This document shows, one piece after another, positions 27,091 to 34,742 of a stretch of DNA of 64,000 nt. A program made the position numbers and the translations under genes. Location of the stretch: NCBI RefSeq assembly GCF_963678795.1, contig NZ_OY787452.1, forward strand, positions 620,001-684,000. Direction: 5' to 3'. The notes below the pieces were generated by a model. It did no database searches. It was not told the DNA's origin and saw only the letters and a program-made list of their open reading frames with translations. Within the stretch, counting starts at the first letter, position 1. Each line of letters opens with the position of its first letter. The DNA is from an uncultured Methanoregula sp. (lineage in GTDB: Archaea; Halobacteriota; Methanomicrobia; Methanomicrobiales; Methanospirillaceae).

Positions 27091-27982
27091 TACCTGGGCA
27101 GAACGGGAAAAAATTCTCGATACTGCCAATAAAATCCAGCCAGACTTCTATAAAGGAACGGAGAACGGGATACGGATCGTTATCACCGGGAAAGGCGGGG
27201 TCGGCAAAACCACGATAACCGCCATCCTCGCCCACCTGTTTGCACAGCAGGGGTTCCGGGTACTTGCCATTGACGGTGACCCCCAGCAGAATCTCGCGGT
27301 GACCCTGGGAATTCCGCCACCAGTTGCAGAACAGATTATTCCGGTTTCCCGGAGCGTGGAATACCTGCGCGAAAAAACGGGAGCCGTACCGGGATTATCC
27401 CCGGGAGGGTTGCTCACCATCAATCCCGATGTGAGTGATGTGGTAGACCGGTTCTCAGTGGACGTTGCCGGAAACCTGAGGGTGCTCGTAATGGGCGGGG
27501 TCCGACAGGCAGGTTCCGGCTGTCTTTGCCCGGAGTACACACTTCTTACAGCAATCCTCCGGCACATGCGGCTCCTTAAAGACGATGTGATCCTTCTGGA
27601 CACACCGGCCGGCCTTGAGCATTTCGGCCGGGCTGTTGCCGATGGTTTTACCTGTGCAGTCGTTGTCGCGGATCCCTCCTACAATTCCCTCACGGTAGCA
27701 CGGGAATCCGCTGCGCTGGCGCGACAACTGGGGATCGGGCATATTATTCTGGTCGTGAATCGTGTGGGCAGGCCGGAGGACCGGGACAAAGCACGTGAGC
27801 GGGCCGGACGTCTCGATGAATTTTCCCGGGTTATGCTGCTCTCCTTTGATTCAGGAGTACTTGCTGCAGAACCTGAAGTCATCCCCCTCCTTACGACCGA
27901 ATCGGAGTTCATGCGTGCGATCAAATCCCTCGCGGTAACCATTTCCCATAAGTGTGAAGTCCAATCACCGGAATTCCCGTGA
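27083..27982 (+). CDS. cooC: CooC-like nickel-insertion ATPase
   Basis: About 299 aa, a MinD/SIMIBI ATPase. The deviant Walker A GKGGVGKTTITAIL begins near residue 36, and the second nucleotide motif is DTPAGLEHFGRAV. The CXC motif that binds Ni in CooC dimers is present in GSGCLCPEYTLL. CooC matures the Ni-containing C-cluster of CooS. GTG at 27083 overlaps the upstream stop by eight bases; a longer frame exists but would run deep into the NuoG-like gene. Its presence at the end of the operon supports a functional Ni-CODH. Confidence 0.9.
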   Translation: MSDTWAEREKILDTANKIQPDFYKGTENGIRIVITGKGGVGKTTITAILAHLFAQQGFRVLAIDGDPQQNLAVTLGIPPPVAEQIIPVSRSVEYLREKTGAVPGLSPGGLLTINPDVSDVVDRFSVDVAGNLRVLVMGGVRQAGSGCLCPEYTLLTAILRHMRLLKDDVILLDTPAGLEHFGRAVADGFTCAVVVADPSYNSLTVARESAALARQLGIGHIILVVNRVGRPEDRDKARERAGRLDEFSRVMLLSFDSGVLAAEPEVIPLLTTESEFMRAIKSLAVTISHKCEVQSPEFP

Positions 27983-28131
27983 GGTCAACCGGATTTCATC
28001 TCCGTCCCCCACACGCTGCGCAATTTATCAGAGCACGCGATAACGAAAAGTTCCGTGATATCCGGCAACTTTTCATTTTCCAGAATTGACCAACCTGCAT
28101 CATTAATAATCCACAGTAAGAAGGGTAATTT

Positions 28132-29391
28132 ATGTCAGATACCCGGGTCCGTCCGGCCCTGAAGCGCGAGATCGGTCTCTTCGGTGCCACGGCGCTCGGA
28201 ATCGGGGCGATCATCGGTTCCGGTATCTTCATCGTAACCGGCATTGTTGCCGGCATTGCCGGCCCTGCAATGGTGATTTCCGTCATCATCGCGGGAGTTA
28301 TAGCGGTGTTCTCGGCCATGAGCGTGGCTGAACTTGGCGCATATCTCCCGGAAGAGGGCGGGACTTATGCATATGCACAGAAATTAATCTCCCCTTTTGC
28401 CGGGTTTATCGCAGGCTGGATCTGGATCTTCTCGAACATCTTTGTCGGGGCCGCAGTCTCGCTGGGATTCGCCCATTATTTTGTCACGCTGTTCCCCGCA
28501 ATTCCGGTAAAAATTATTGCTGCGGTGATATGCACGCTCTTCCTCTTCATCAATTACATAGGGCTCAAAGGATCGGTGCTTTTCAATAACATTCTTGTAA
28601 CAGCGAAAGTCCTGATCCTCCTGTTCTTTGTGGCGTTCGGGCTGGGCTTTTTCCACCCGGGCAACGTTATCCCTCTTGCTCCGGGAGGAGCTGTGGGAAT
28701 CCTCAGCGGTGCAGCCCTCATCTTTTTTGCCTATACCGGGTTTGCCCGGGTTACCATCATGGCCGAAGAGGTTAAAGATCCGGAGAAAACCATACCCCGC
28801 TCCATCTTCCTCGCGCTTGGCATCTCAACCGTCATCTATCTGCTCGTAAGTGTTGTCGCCGTCGGCCTCACCGGTGCCCCTGCACTTGCGCAGTCCGGTT
28901 CTCCCCTCGCTGACGCGATCGGGATTACCGGAAATCCCGGGGCGGTCCTGGTGATCTCGCTGGGGGCGATGATCGCAACAGCGAGTGTACTGCTGACCAC
29001 CATCATGGGGATATCCCGCATCGTCTTCTCCATGGCCCGCAGCCGGGATCTTCCCCTGCTGTTCGGCATGATACATCCCCGGTTCAGTACACCTCATTAT
29101 GCGATTGCAGTCACCGGTGCATGCATGATTGCCGCCCTGCTCCTTGCCGATCTCACGCTGGTCGTCTCGATCAGCACGTTCGCTATGTTGCTGTACTACC
29201 TGATCGCCAACATCGCTGCACTCCGTCTGCCACGAGAGCACCGCCGTTATCCCACATGGGTCCCGGTAATGGGAGCCCTGAGTTGTACCGGGCTTATCGT
29301 TTTTCTCAGCCCGGATTCCTGGATTATCGGCTGTATCGGGCTCCTTCTGGGGGTAACATGGTTCTTGTTCCGCAGGAAAACGGTTGCATGA
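28132..29391 (+). CDS. APC-superfamily amino acid permease
   Basis: A 419-aa transporter with about 12 helices. The first helix carries GAIIGSGIFIVTG, the unwound substrate-binding segment of the APC fold, and YTGFARVTIMAEEVKDPEKTIPRS is typical of the cationic/neutral amino acid transporter branch. It probably imports an amino acid with H+ or Na+. The substrate is unknown. It starts after GAAGGGTAATTT and has its own promoter region of about 150 bases after cooC. It is not obviously connected to the CODH operon. Confidence 0.92.
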   Translation: MSDTRVRPALKREIGLFGATALGIGAIIGSGIFIVTGIVAGIAGPAMVISVIIAGVIAVFSAMSVAELGAYLPEEGGTYAYAQKLISPFAGFIAGWIWIFSNIFVGAAVSLGFAHYFVTLFPAIPVKIIAAVICTLFLFINYIGLKGSVLFNNILVTAKVLILLFFVAFGLGFFHPGNVIPLAPGGAVGILSGAALIFFAYTGFARVTIMAEEVKDPEKTIPRSIFLALGISTVIYLLVSVVAVGLTGAPALAQSGSPLADAIGITGNPGAVLVISLGAMIATASVLLTTIMGISRIVFSMARSRDLPLLFGMIHPRFSTPHYAIAVTGACMIAALLLADLTLVVSISTFAMLLYYLIANIAALRLPREHRRYPTWVPVMGALSCTGLIVFLSPDSWIIGCIGLLLGVTWFLFRRKTVA

Positions 29392-29458
29392 CCCGTTCCC
29401 GCTATCCTCAATGGATTTAATAATCCGGACATCTTCAAAAGAATCCTGAGGACTTCCC

Positions 29459-29746
29459 ATGAAACGCATCACCATCAATGCATTTGTCGATATCTGCTGC
29501 CTGATCACCTTCATCCCGTCGCTCATCACCGGGCTGGTACTGTACTTCTTCCTGCCATCCGGTGGAGGGAGGGGAGGCAGCTGGGTTACATGGATGGGGA
29601 TAACCCGGCATGACTGGGTCCTCTGGCACGATATTGCGAGTTTTGCCTTCGCTGCCCTGCTCCTCCTTCACCTGCTGCTGCACTGGAAGTTTTTCAAAAA
29701 TATCGGAAGGAATTTCAGGACAGATACAAATGAGTCGGACACGTGA
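29459..29746 (+). CDS. Small membrane protein, DUF4405-like
   Basis: A 95-aa protein with two helices. Histidines in TRHDWVLWHDIASF and LLHLLLHWKFFKN fall within or next to the helices, as in cytochrome-b-like DUF4405 proteins. Haem binding is possible but not shown. A glycine-rich loop (SGGGRGGSW) separates the helices. It lies between the permease and the histidine kinase on the same strand, with separate upstream regions. Its role is unknown. Confidence 0.65.
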   Translation: MKRITINAFVDICCLITFIPSLITGLVLYFFLPSGGGRGGSWVTWMGITRHDWVLWHDIASFAFAALLLLHLLLHWKFFKNIGRNFRTDTNESDT

Positions 29747-29858
29747 TCGGCGTGATTATTATTAACCCATATGTCCCATAATCATGCATAGTAAAGGGAA
29801 TGAATGAGGTAGGGTCTTGCAGCAATGCGATACGGGGGGAGCCTGGTGGAATTCGCTG

Positions 29859-30923
29859 ATGAATCCCCACCCGATCATTTTTGTGCTCCTCATCCTTGCC
29901 GGCCTCGCATTTGAAATCGGCGTTCATTACTTCCTCGGTATCACTATCGTTTACACGCATTTTTATTATCTCATCATCGTTATTGCAGGTCTCTGGTTCG
30001 GGAGAAAAGCGATCTGGGTGGCTCTCTTTTTCGGCGGTTTGCATATCGTGGTATCCTATATTCTCACGGGCGCAATCCCCCCGGACGCCGTGGTGAGGGC
30101 AATAATGATGTTTATCGTGGCGTTCGTCATCGGGACTATTGTGGAACAGACGCGATGTTACTATAACCAGATCTCAGAGCAGAACCGTGAGCTGAACGAT
30201 GTCAACGAGGAGATGCGTTCCCTCAATGACCAGCTCAAAGACTCCGAGGCTGCATTCCAGACCGCCAACAAAAAGCTCAATCTCCTCTCCAGCATCACAC
30301 GCCATGATATCAAGAACCAGCTTCTGGGGCTCATGGGTTTTATCGAACTGTCAAAAGAGAAGTGCACGGATCAGGAGATGCTGCATTTCATCGAACGGGA
30401 GGATACCGCAGCACAGGCGATCCGGAGGCAGATCGAGTTCACGAAAGATTACGAGGAACTCGGGGTCCATGCCCCACGGTGGCAGGATATCGGCATGCAT
30501 TTAATGGCCCTGCGATCTCTCTTCACTGACGGGGAGATCGAGATCTCGATTAATGTGGATGGACTTGAGATCTTCGCTGACCCACTTCTCGAAAAAGTCT
30601 TTGAGAACATGATCGATAATTCGCGCCGCCACGGTGAGCGCGTCCGGCATATCTCCTTTTCCACAATGTATTATGATCAGGATTCCCTCGCAATCGTGTA
30701 CGAAGATGATGGCATTGGCGTGCACGAGGCCGAAAAAGATCGAATCTTTGAGAAAGGGTTCGGAAAAAATACCGGCCTTGGTTTATTCCTCTCGCGGGAG
30801 ATCCTCGCCATCACCGGCCTTGCCATCAAAGAGTCCGGGATTTATGGTAAAGGAGTCCGGTTCGAGATTCTTGTACCGAAAGGAAAATTCCGGTTTATGC
30901 AACCGGTAACCAGTCCCACGTGA
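29859..30923 (+). CDS. Membrane-bound sensor histidine kinase
   Basis: About 354 aa. Residues 1-105 contain three or four membrane helices, followed by a coiled-coil linker (QISEQNRELNDVNEEMRSL). The phosphoacceptor box is SSITRHDIKNQLLGLMGF, and the ATPase domain has the N box MIDNSRRHGE, the G1 box YEDDGIGVHEAEK and the G2 box KNTGLGLFLSREI. This domain order is common in Methanomicrobiales. The ATG at 29859 with GGTGGA upstream is preferred over a TTG 42 bases earlier. No response regulator gene is adjacent. A T-run near 30946 separates it from the convergent DUF2124 gene. Confidence 0.9.
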   Translation: MNPHPIIFVLLILAGLAFEIGVHYFLGITIVYTHFYYLIIVIAGLWFGRKAIWVALFFGGLHIVVSYILTGAIPPDAVVRAIMMFIVAFVIGTIVEQTRCYYNQISEQNRELNDVNEEMRSLNDQLKDSEAAFQTANKKLNLLSSITRHDIKNQLLGLMGFIELSKEKCTDQEMLHFIEREDTAAQAIRRQIEFTKDYEELGVHAPRWQDIGMHLMALRSLFTDGEIEISINVDGLEIFADPLLEKVFENMIDNSRRHGERVRHISFSTMYYDQDSLAIVYEDDGIGVHEAEKDRIFEKGFGKNTGLGLFLSREILAITGLAIKESGIYGKGVRFEILVPKGKFRFMQPVTSPT

Positions 30924-30945
30924 TTGTTGTGGTCAGTGCGGCAGT

Positions 30946-30960
30946 GACTTTTTTTGGGAA
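30946..30960. terminator. T-rich terminator between convergent genes
   Basis: A run of seven Ts (GACTTTTTTTGGG) lies between the stop codons of the histidine kinase and the DUF2124 gene. Oligo-T is the main archaeal termination signal. It serves the plus-strand kinase; no equivalent is seen for the other strand. Confidence 0.45.
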
Positions 30961-30962
30961 AA

Positions 30963-31451
30963 TCAAGTATCCGTGGTAACTTCCACCGGATCGATGTTCG
31001 CATCGATCAGGCAGTCGAATGATATTGTGTCCAGCCACCCGGCCTTCTCGAACATGTGCATGAAGCAGACGCCGATGACCGTTGCTCCGGGATATTTATC
31101 CAGAACCGCTTTTACCTGCTCTGCTTTCACCGGCACATTCGGCATCGATAAGCCACCCATGACAACGATTGCTTTGGGTTTCAATGTCACGGGTCCCATG
31201 CGGGCCTGCATGCCAACATCATCGACATGAACGATCTTTTTTGCCTTGCTCTCGTCAACGAACGGAACAAAAACCTGTTCGAGCTCTAGTGAGCGGAGGG
31301 CGAAACCGAGAAGTTCGACAAACGGGGTGCAGGTCCCCGGGACCCCGTAGTAGACGATCTGGTCGCCTTTTTTTAATCCGTTCTTCTCGATAAATTCCTT
31401 AAACGGGCGCAGGATACCCGGGACACCGTGGAAGACTTCCTTTGTGGCCAT
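30963..31451 (-). CDS. DUF2124 family archaeal protein
   Basis: A 162-aa cytosolic protein: MATKEVFHGVPGILRPFKEF, GVPGTCTPFVELLGFALR, AIVVMGGLSMPNVPVKAEQV and ATVIGVCFMHMFEKAGWL. I recognise this as DUF2124, a family confined to methanogens and relatives. The repeated G-V-P-G and glycine-rich strands suggest a nucleotide- or cofactor-binding Rossmann-like fold. The function is not known. It lies next to a metallo-beta-lactamase-fold gene on the same strand, 94 bases apart. Confidence 0.8.
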   Translation of the reverse strand: MATKEVFHGVPGILRPFKEFIEKNGLKKGDQIVYYGVPGTCTPFVELLGFALRSLELEQVFVPFVDESKAKKIVHVDDVGMQARMGPVTLKPKAIVVMGGLSMPNVPVKAEQVKAVLDKYPGATVIGVCFMHMFEKAGWLDTISFDCLIDANIDPVEVTTDT

Positions 31452-31545
31452 GATAGATCTACAGTCTTACCGGAAGATGATAAGAGTTGCCCGGCTCACG
31501 GCAATGGGTTCAGGTAGTGTAGTGGATGAACGGGCACGGAACCCT

Positions 31546-32400
31546 CTACCATTCGAGATGCAACCCTGCGCCCACTTCCTGCACCGGGCAATACCCCGAA
31601 AGTGCGATCTTCGCGGCAAGCGATGTACAGTGGCAGGCATGCAGGGCTTTTAGGGAAAGATTAGCCAGATATTCTCCGGTCAGGGTAACCCGTGCCGGGT
31701 CCGGTTTAAGGAGGTGCAATCCACCAACGATATCGACAATTTTCTCATCCCCGCAAACCTCCCGGGCGTACGTTGTGATATTACAGATCCCCGCATGCGA
31801 ACAACCCGTGATGATAACGAGCCCGTCATTTGACCGGAACGCGAGGGCGGAATCATCCAGCAGGAGATCGGGTTCCGGCCGCCCTCCGGAAAGATGGATC
31901 CTCCGGTTCCCCGGCTCCACCTTCTCGAACGTGAACTTCCGGGGGATCTCTCCCAGGAAAACGAGATCATCCGTAATCCAGACAGGTTTTTTGGAAAGAT
32001 TCACCGGGAACTGCCGCCGCACCTCCTCTTCGGACAGGATCGAACCGTTGTTGGTGAGCGGAAGTTTCTCTTTCGGATAGAAACAGCGGGGATGGGCGAC
32101 CAGTTCCGGTACCCGGTGCTCTGTACCCTCGATCTTCGCTTCGGTCAGGAACCGGATAAGGGGAACGAGTCCCCCGGTATGATCAAGATGACCGTGGGAA
32201 AGCACAACATAATCCAGGTCCAGCAGATTGATCTTCATCTTCTCCGCATTCATCAGGAATGCATCGGAATACCCGGTATCGAAGAGGATCTTTTTTTTGG
32301 CAGTTTCCAGGAAAAACGAGAGCCCGGGCTCGGCCGTGAAATACCGGTCTATGAGGCAGTTGTTATCGACCAGAACGGTGAGAGTGAGCCGGGGCGTCAT
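31546..32400 (-). CDS. Metallo-beta-lactamase-fold hydrolase
   Basis: A 284-aa protein with the metal motif VVLSHGHLDHTGGLVP near residue 66 and later histidines in VAHPRCFYPKE and VIITGCSHAGICNI. The layout matches the group of MBL proteins annotated as 7,8-dihydropterin-6-methyl-4-(beta-D-ribofuranosyl)-aminobenzene-5'-phosphate synthase (MptA-unrelated, methanopterin-linked). That activity should not be assumed here. It starts at 32400 and is followed by DUF2124. Confidence 0.87.
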   Translation of the reverse strand: MTPRLTLTVLVDNNCLIDRYFTAEPGLSFFLETAKKKILFDTGYSDAFLMNAEKMKINLLDLDYVVLSHGHLDHTGGLVPLIRFLTEAKIEGTEHRVPELVAHPRCFYPKEKLPLTNNGSILSEEEVRRQFPVNLSKKPVWITDDLVFLGEIPRKFTFEKVEPGNRRIHLSGGRPEPDLLLDDSALAFRSNDGLVIITGCSHAGICNITTYAREVCGDEKIVDIVGGLHLLKPDPARVTLTGEYLANLSLKALHACHCTSLAAKIALSGYCPVQEVGAGLHLEW

Positions 32401-32513
32401 AAATAAATATCACGCGTCAGAGATGATGAGATCTCTCTTTTTATAAGGGACAACGCAGGGAGAGAACTTGCATTCCCTGAGTATCCATTATCCTGAAGAG
32501 TAAGATGCGATCC

Positions 32514-32538
32514 TTTAAATGATTTATGCGCATATGAG
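32514..32538 (+). promoter_or_regulatory. TATA box plus palindromic operator (site 1 of 3)
   Basis: TTTAAAT (32514-32520) is followed 15 bases later by CGCATATGAG (32529-32538), then TAAAT. The core is one mismatch away from the perfect palindrome CTCATATGAG found at 33635. The gene start lies 36 bases downstream. The position between TATA and the expected transcription start fits a repressor site. Confidence 0.65.
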
Positions 32539-32574
32539 TAAATATCGTACGACAACCGTACGGTTGGTGAACAC

Positions 32575-32811
32575 ATGCCAGAAGATACACAGTCATCATC
32601 AGAGACTACCCAGAAAACCAATGACAAGAACGAATCCTCCACCCTCCACACCTGCGCCTGTGGTGAAACACACGAGCACCACGAAGATGGCATAAGCCAC
32701 CGGGATGAATGCACGTCCACCCTGAAATTCGGCAATACCTGCTGCTGCGCGTCTGACAAGGATCCGAAGGGTAACCAGCACCGCTGCGGTCACGGGCCGA
32801 GATGCCAGTAA
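32575..32811 (+). CDS. Cys/His-rich small protein (78 aa), putative metal-binding
   Basis: The N-terminal 25 residues are polar and disordered (Ser/Thr/Lys-rich). From about residue 26 there are eight Cys and nine His: HTCACGETHEHHEDG, then DECTSTL, NTCCCASDK and HRCGHGPRCQ. This composition suggests a metal-binding or metal-storage peptide, or a substrate for modification. No family was recognised. It is the first gene after palindromic operator site 1, and a small paralogue of the 37289 gene follows 40 bases later. Its expression is likely controlled together with DUF169 and the DUF5320-AtwA unit. Confidence 0.6.
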   Translation: MPEDTQSSSETTQKTNDKNESSTLHTCACGETHEHHEDGISHRDECTSTLKFGNTCCCASDKDPKGNQHRCGHGPRCQ

Positions 32812-32850
32812 GGATCGAATCTTATTTTATGGGCCCAAAAAGAATCTGAC

Positions 32851-33162
32851 ATGACCAGACATCCGGAATTCCCTGAACTGCTGGAGCGGTACATGGAGAA
32901 CTCTGGCCGGCCAGAGCAATGGATCACCGTTCAGGACATCCGTACGTATTTTCAGCTGGCTGAATCAGATGGACCGGCAATTTCCGGATTCTTAAGTAAA
33001 ATCCATCACGGGCCCTTCGTTTCCTGCCGGTACAAGGTGGCACGGATGGAGAAATTCCGGGACACGATTCCACCCTACCGGATCATCAAGAAGTATCTTG
33101 TACAAAAGCGCCCGGTCCAAAAAAACATTCAAGCAACAGATACCAAAGAATTCTCCCGGTAA
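32851..33162 (+). CDS. Small winged-helix-like protein, paralogue of the 37289 gene
   Basis: A 103-aa protein: HPEFPELLERYMENSGRPEQ, WITVQDIRTYFQL, ISGFLSKIHHGPF and a C-terminal basic tail. It aligns over about 80 residues with the protein at 37289, sharing PELLE.YM, W.TVQ..R..F, .SGFL....GPF and C.Y.V.R.E. The helix arrangement resembles a small winged helix, so DNA or protein binding is possible. The two copies bracket the metal/AtwA cluster. The family is unknown to me. Confidence 0.6.
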   Translation: MTRHPEFPELLERYMENSGRPEQWITVQDIRTYFQLAESDGPAISGFLSKIHHGPFVSCRYKVARMEKFRDTIPPYRIIKKYLVQKRPVQKNIQATDTKEFSR

Positions 33163-33215
33163 AGCCGGTAAACATGTTATACTATTCCGGCTACACTACT
33201 ATTCAGGAGCAGGTA

Positions 33216-33575
33216 ATGGCAGCAGACGAAAACCACGAGGTGAGTGAATGTCCCCGCCGGGGAAGACCCCGGCTCCGGCGCATAATTGCCGGTAATCCGG
33301 AATCCCGTTGCTACAAACCCTGCTGCTGCCCGGAGCAGGAAGGGACGGGCATCTCGCTGCAGCCCGATGAGATCGAGTTGATCCGGCTCATTGACCTTGA
33401 AGGGCTCGAACAGGAAGAGGCGGCAGAAAAACTCGGAGTCTCGCGCAAGACCGCATGGCGCGATCTCCATGAAGCCCGGCGCAAGATCGCTGATGCGCTC
33501 GTCAACGGGAAAGGTATCGAGATGGCCGGCTGCACAAAAGCAGCGGAAGGCCGGTGCCCGAAATGCCCACGGTAA
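33216..33575 (+). CDS. DUF134 family HTH protein, candidate regulator
   Basis: About 119 aa. The N-terminus (ECPRRGRPRLRRI) and cysteine set CYKPCCCPEQEG are typical of DUF134. A sigma-70 region-4-like helix-turn-helix follows (LIDLEGLEQEEAAEKLGVSR, then KTAWRDLHEARRKIADALVN). The C-terminus adds four more cysteines (CTKAAEGRCPKCPR). Cysteines at both ends could bind Fe-S or metal and set DNA binding. The start at 33216 follows CAGGAG. It lies amid three copies of the CATATG palindrome and is the best candidate to bind them, which is inference. Confidence 0.85.
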   Translation: MAADENHEVSECPRRGRPRLRRIIAGNPESRCYKPCCCPEQEGTGISLQPDEIELIRLIDLEGLEQEEAAEKLGVSRKTAWRDLHEARRKIADALVNGKGIEMAGCTKAAEGRCPKCPR

Positions 33576-33620
33576 GTTCCCCCTCTTTTGATGTAACCTC
33601 TTGTTGTCCGTTCACCAATG

Positions 33621-33644
33621 TTTAAGTATTTTCGCTCATATGAG
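33621..33644 (+). promoter_or_regulatory. TATA box plus palindromic operator (site 2 of 3)
   Basis: TTTAAGTA (33621-33628) is followed by the perfect ten-base palindrome CTCATATGAG (33635-33644) and then TAATTA. The DUF169 gene starts 39 bases later. The TATA-to-palindrome distance is 14 bases, as at site 3. Confidence 0.7.
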
Positions 33645-33683
33645 TAATTACCGCTCCTGAAACGAGAAGCACGAGGAAAGGAT

Positions 33684-34400
33684 ATGAGCAACGAACCCAT
33701 GAAAATACCGATCAATTATGCCGAGGCATCGGAAACCCTCAAAAATGTTCTGGGCCTGAAAGGTTCCCCGGTTGCTATCAAATTCGCGACAAGTAAGGAA
33801 GAGATACCCGCAGGCATGGAGGAACTGGACAGAACGATCCGGCACTGCACGATGGTGAACCTTGCCCGGACCGAATGGAAAACCTTCTACGCAACGGCCG
33901 GACAGCACGAGTGCAATGGCGGTGCGTGGGCACTGGGACTCAAAGAGATCACACCGACGTTAAAAACCGGTGATTTTTATTTCAAGCTCGGAAAATATGA
34001 CAGTGCTGCTGCCTGCAAACGGACAATCGACAGGGTACCTCACCTCGGAACTGGGGATACCTACGCAACGCTGTATGCCCCGCTCGAAAAGACGCCGTTC
34101 ACTCCGCACGTCATCATGATTGTGACCACTCCCCGGAACATGCTCAAGCTTGCACAGAGCACACTCTTCCGGCTTGGCGGGAGAATTCATGCGGAGTTCT
34201 CCGGCATCCAGTCTGTCTGTTCCGATGCAACGGCGCAGACTTACTTAACCGGGCTCGCGAACTTCTCGCTCGGGTGTGACGGCTCGCGGAAATTCTCCGG
34301 GATTGCCGATGACGAGATGGTGATGGGGTTCCCGGCCGAAATGCTCCCCGAGATTACCGCAGCGCTGAAGATCGTGGTCGGGGCACCCGGTTCAAAATAG
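33684..34400 (+). CDS. DUF169 family protein
   Basis: A 238-aa protein of the DUF169 family. The characteristic opening is ETLKNVLGLKGSPVAIKFAT, followed by CTMVNLARTEWKTFYATAGQ, HECNGGAWALGLKE and the C-terminal MGFPAEMLPEITAALK. Conserved cysteines at HCTMV, HECNGG and SVCSDAT suggest metal or Fe-S binding. The function of the family is unknown. It has its own promoter with operator site 2 and a T-rich terminator at about 34500, so it is a separate unit in the same regulon. Confidence 0.87.
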   Translation: MSNEPMKIPINYAEASETLKNVLGLKGSPVAIKFATSKEEIPAGMEELDRTIRHCTMVNLARTEWKTFYATAGQHECNGGAWALGLKEITPTLKTGDFYFKLGKYDSAAACKRTIDRVPHLGTGDTYATLYAPLEKTPFTPHVIMIVTTPRNMLKLAQSTLFRLGGRIHAEFSGIQSVCSDATAQTYLTGLANFSLGCDGSRKFSGIADDEMVMGFPAEMLPEITAALKIVVGAPGSK

Positions 34401-34500
34401 GAATTCCTGGACCGGAGGTCGTGGCGGAAGAATGAACGCCGGTGTGCCGGTGCCAGGGTGACAACCGGGAGATGCACGTGCGGAGTTCCCTCCCGCAGAG

Positions 34501-34512
34501 TTTCTTTTTTTG
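34501..34512 (+). terminator. T-rich terminator after the DUF169 gene
   Basis: The run TTTCTTTTTTTGT follows a weak hairpin (GCGGAG with CTCCCGC nearby). It separates the DUF169 transcript from the operator-3 promoter 10 bases downstream. Confidence 0.4.
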
Positions 34513-34521
34513 TACCCGATC

Positions 34522-34545
34522 CTTAAATCTTTATGCTCATATGTG
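34522..34545 (+). promoter_or_regulatory. TATA box plus palindromic operator (site 3 of 3)
   Basis: CTTAAAT (34522-34528) is followed by CTCATATGTG (34536-34545) and TAATA; one base differs from the perfect palindrome. The DUF5320 peptide starts 35 bases later and AtwA follows, so this site would control a methyl-CoM reductase activation gene. Confidence 0.68.
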
Positions 34546-34580
34546 TAATAATCCCATGAGAGCAATTATGAGGATCTTCA

Positions 34581-34727
34581 ATGCCGAACTTTGACGGGAC
34601 CGGGCCGCTGAAACGGGGACGGATAATCGGGCGGGGACTCGGGCCCTGCAAGAGATGCGATACGGGATGCGAGCGCCGCACATTACCTGAAGAACCAGCT
34701 GCAGAAGAAGAGAGGCAGGCAGATTAG
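34581..34727 (+). CDS. DUF5320-like short glycine-rich peptide (48 aa)
   Basis: The peptide begins MPNFDGTGPLKRGRIIGRGL and continues GPCKRCDTGCERRTLPEE. The DGTGP...GRGxGPC pattern is that of DUF5320 peptides, which are often found near NifX/NifB-type and Mrp/NBP35 genes. The three cysteines could bind metal. GAGG lies eight bases before the ATG. AtwA starts 15 bases after its stop, so they form one unit under operator site 3. The function is unknown. Confidence 0.7.
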   Translation: MPNFDGTGPLKRGRIIGRGLGPCKRCDTGCERRTLPEEPAAEEERQAD

Positions 34728-34742
34728 CAGGGGGAAAGCATC

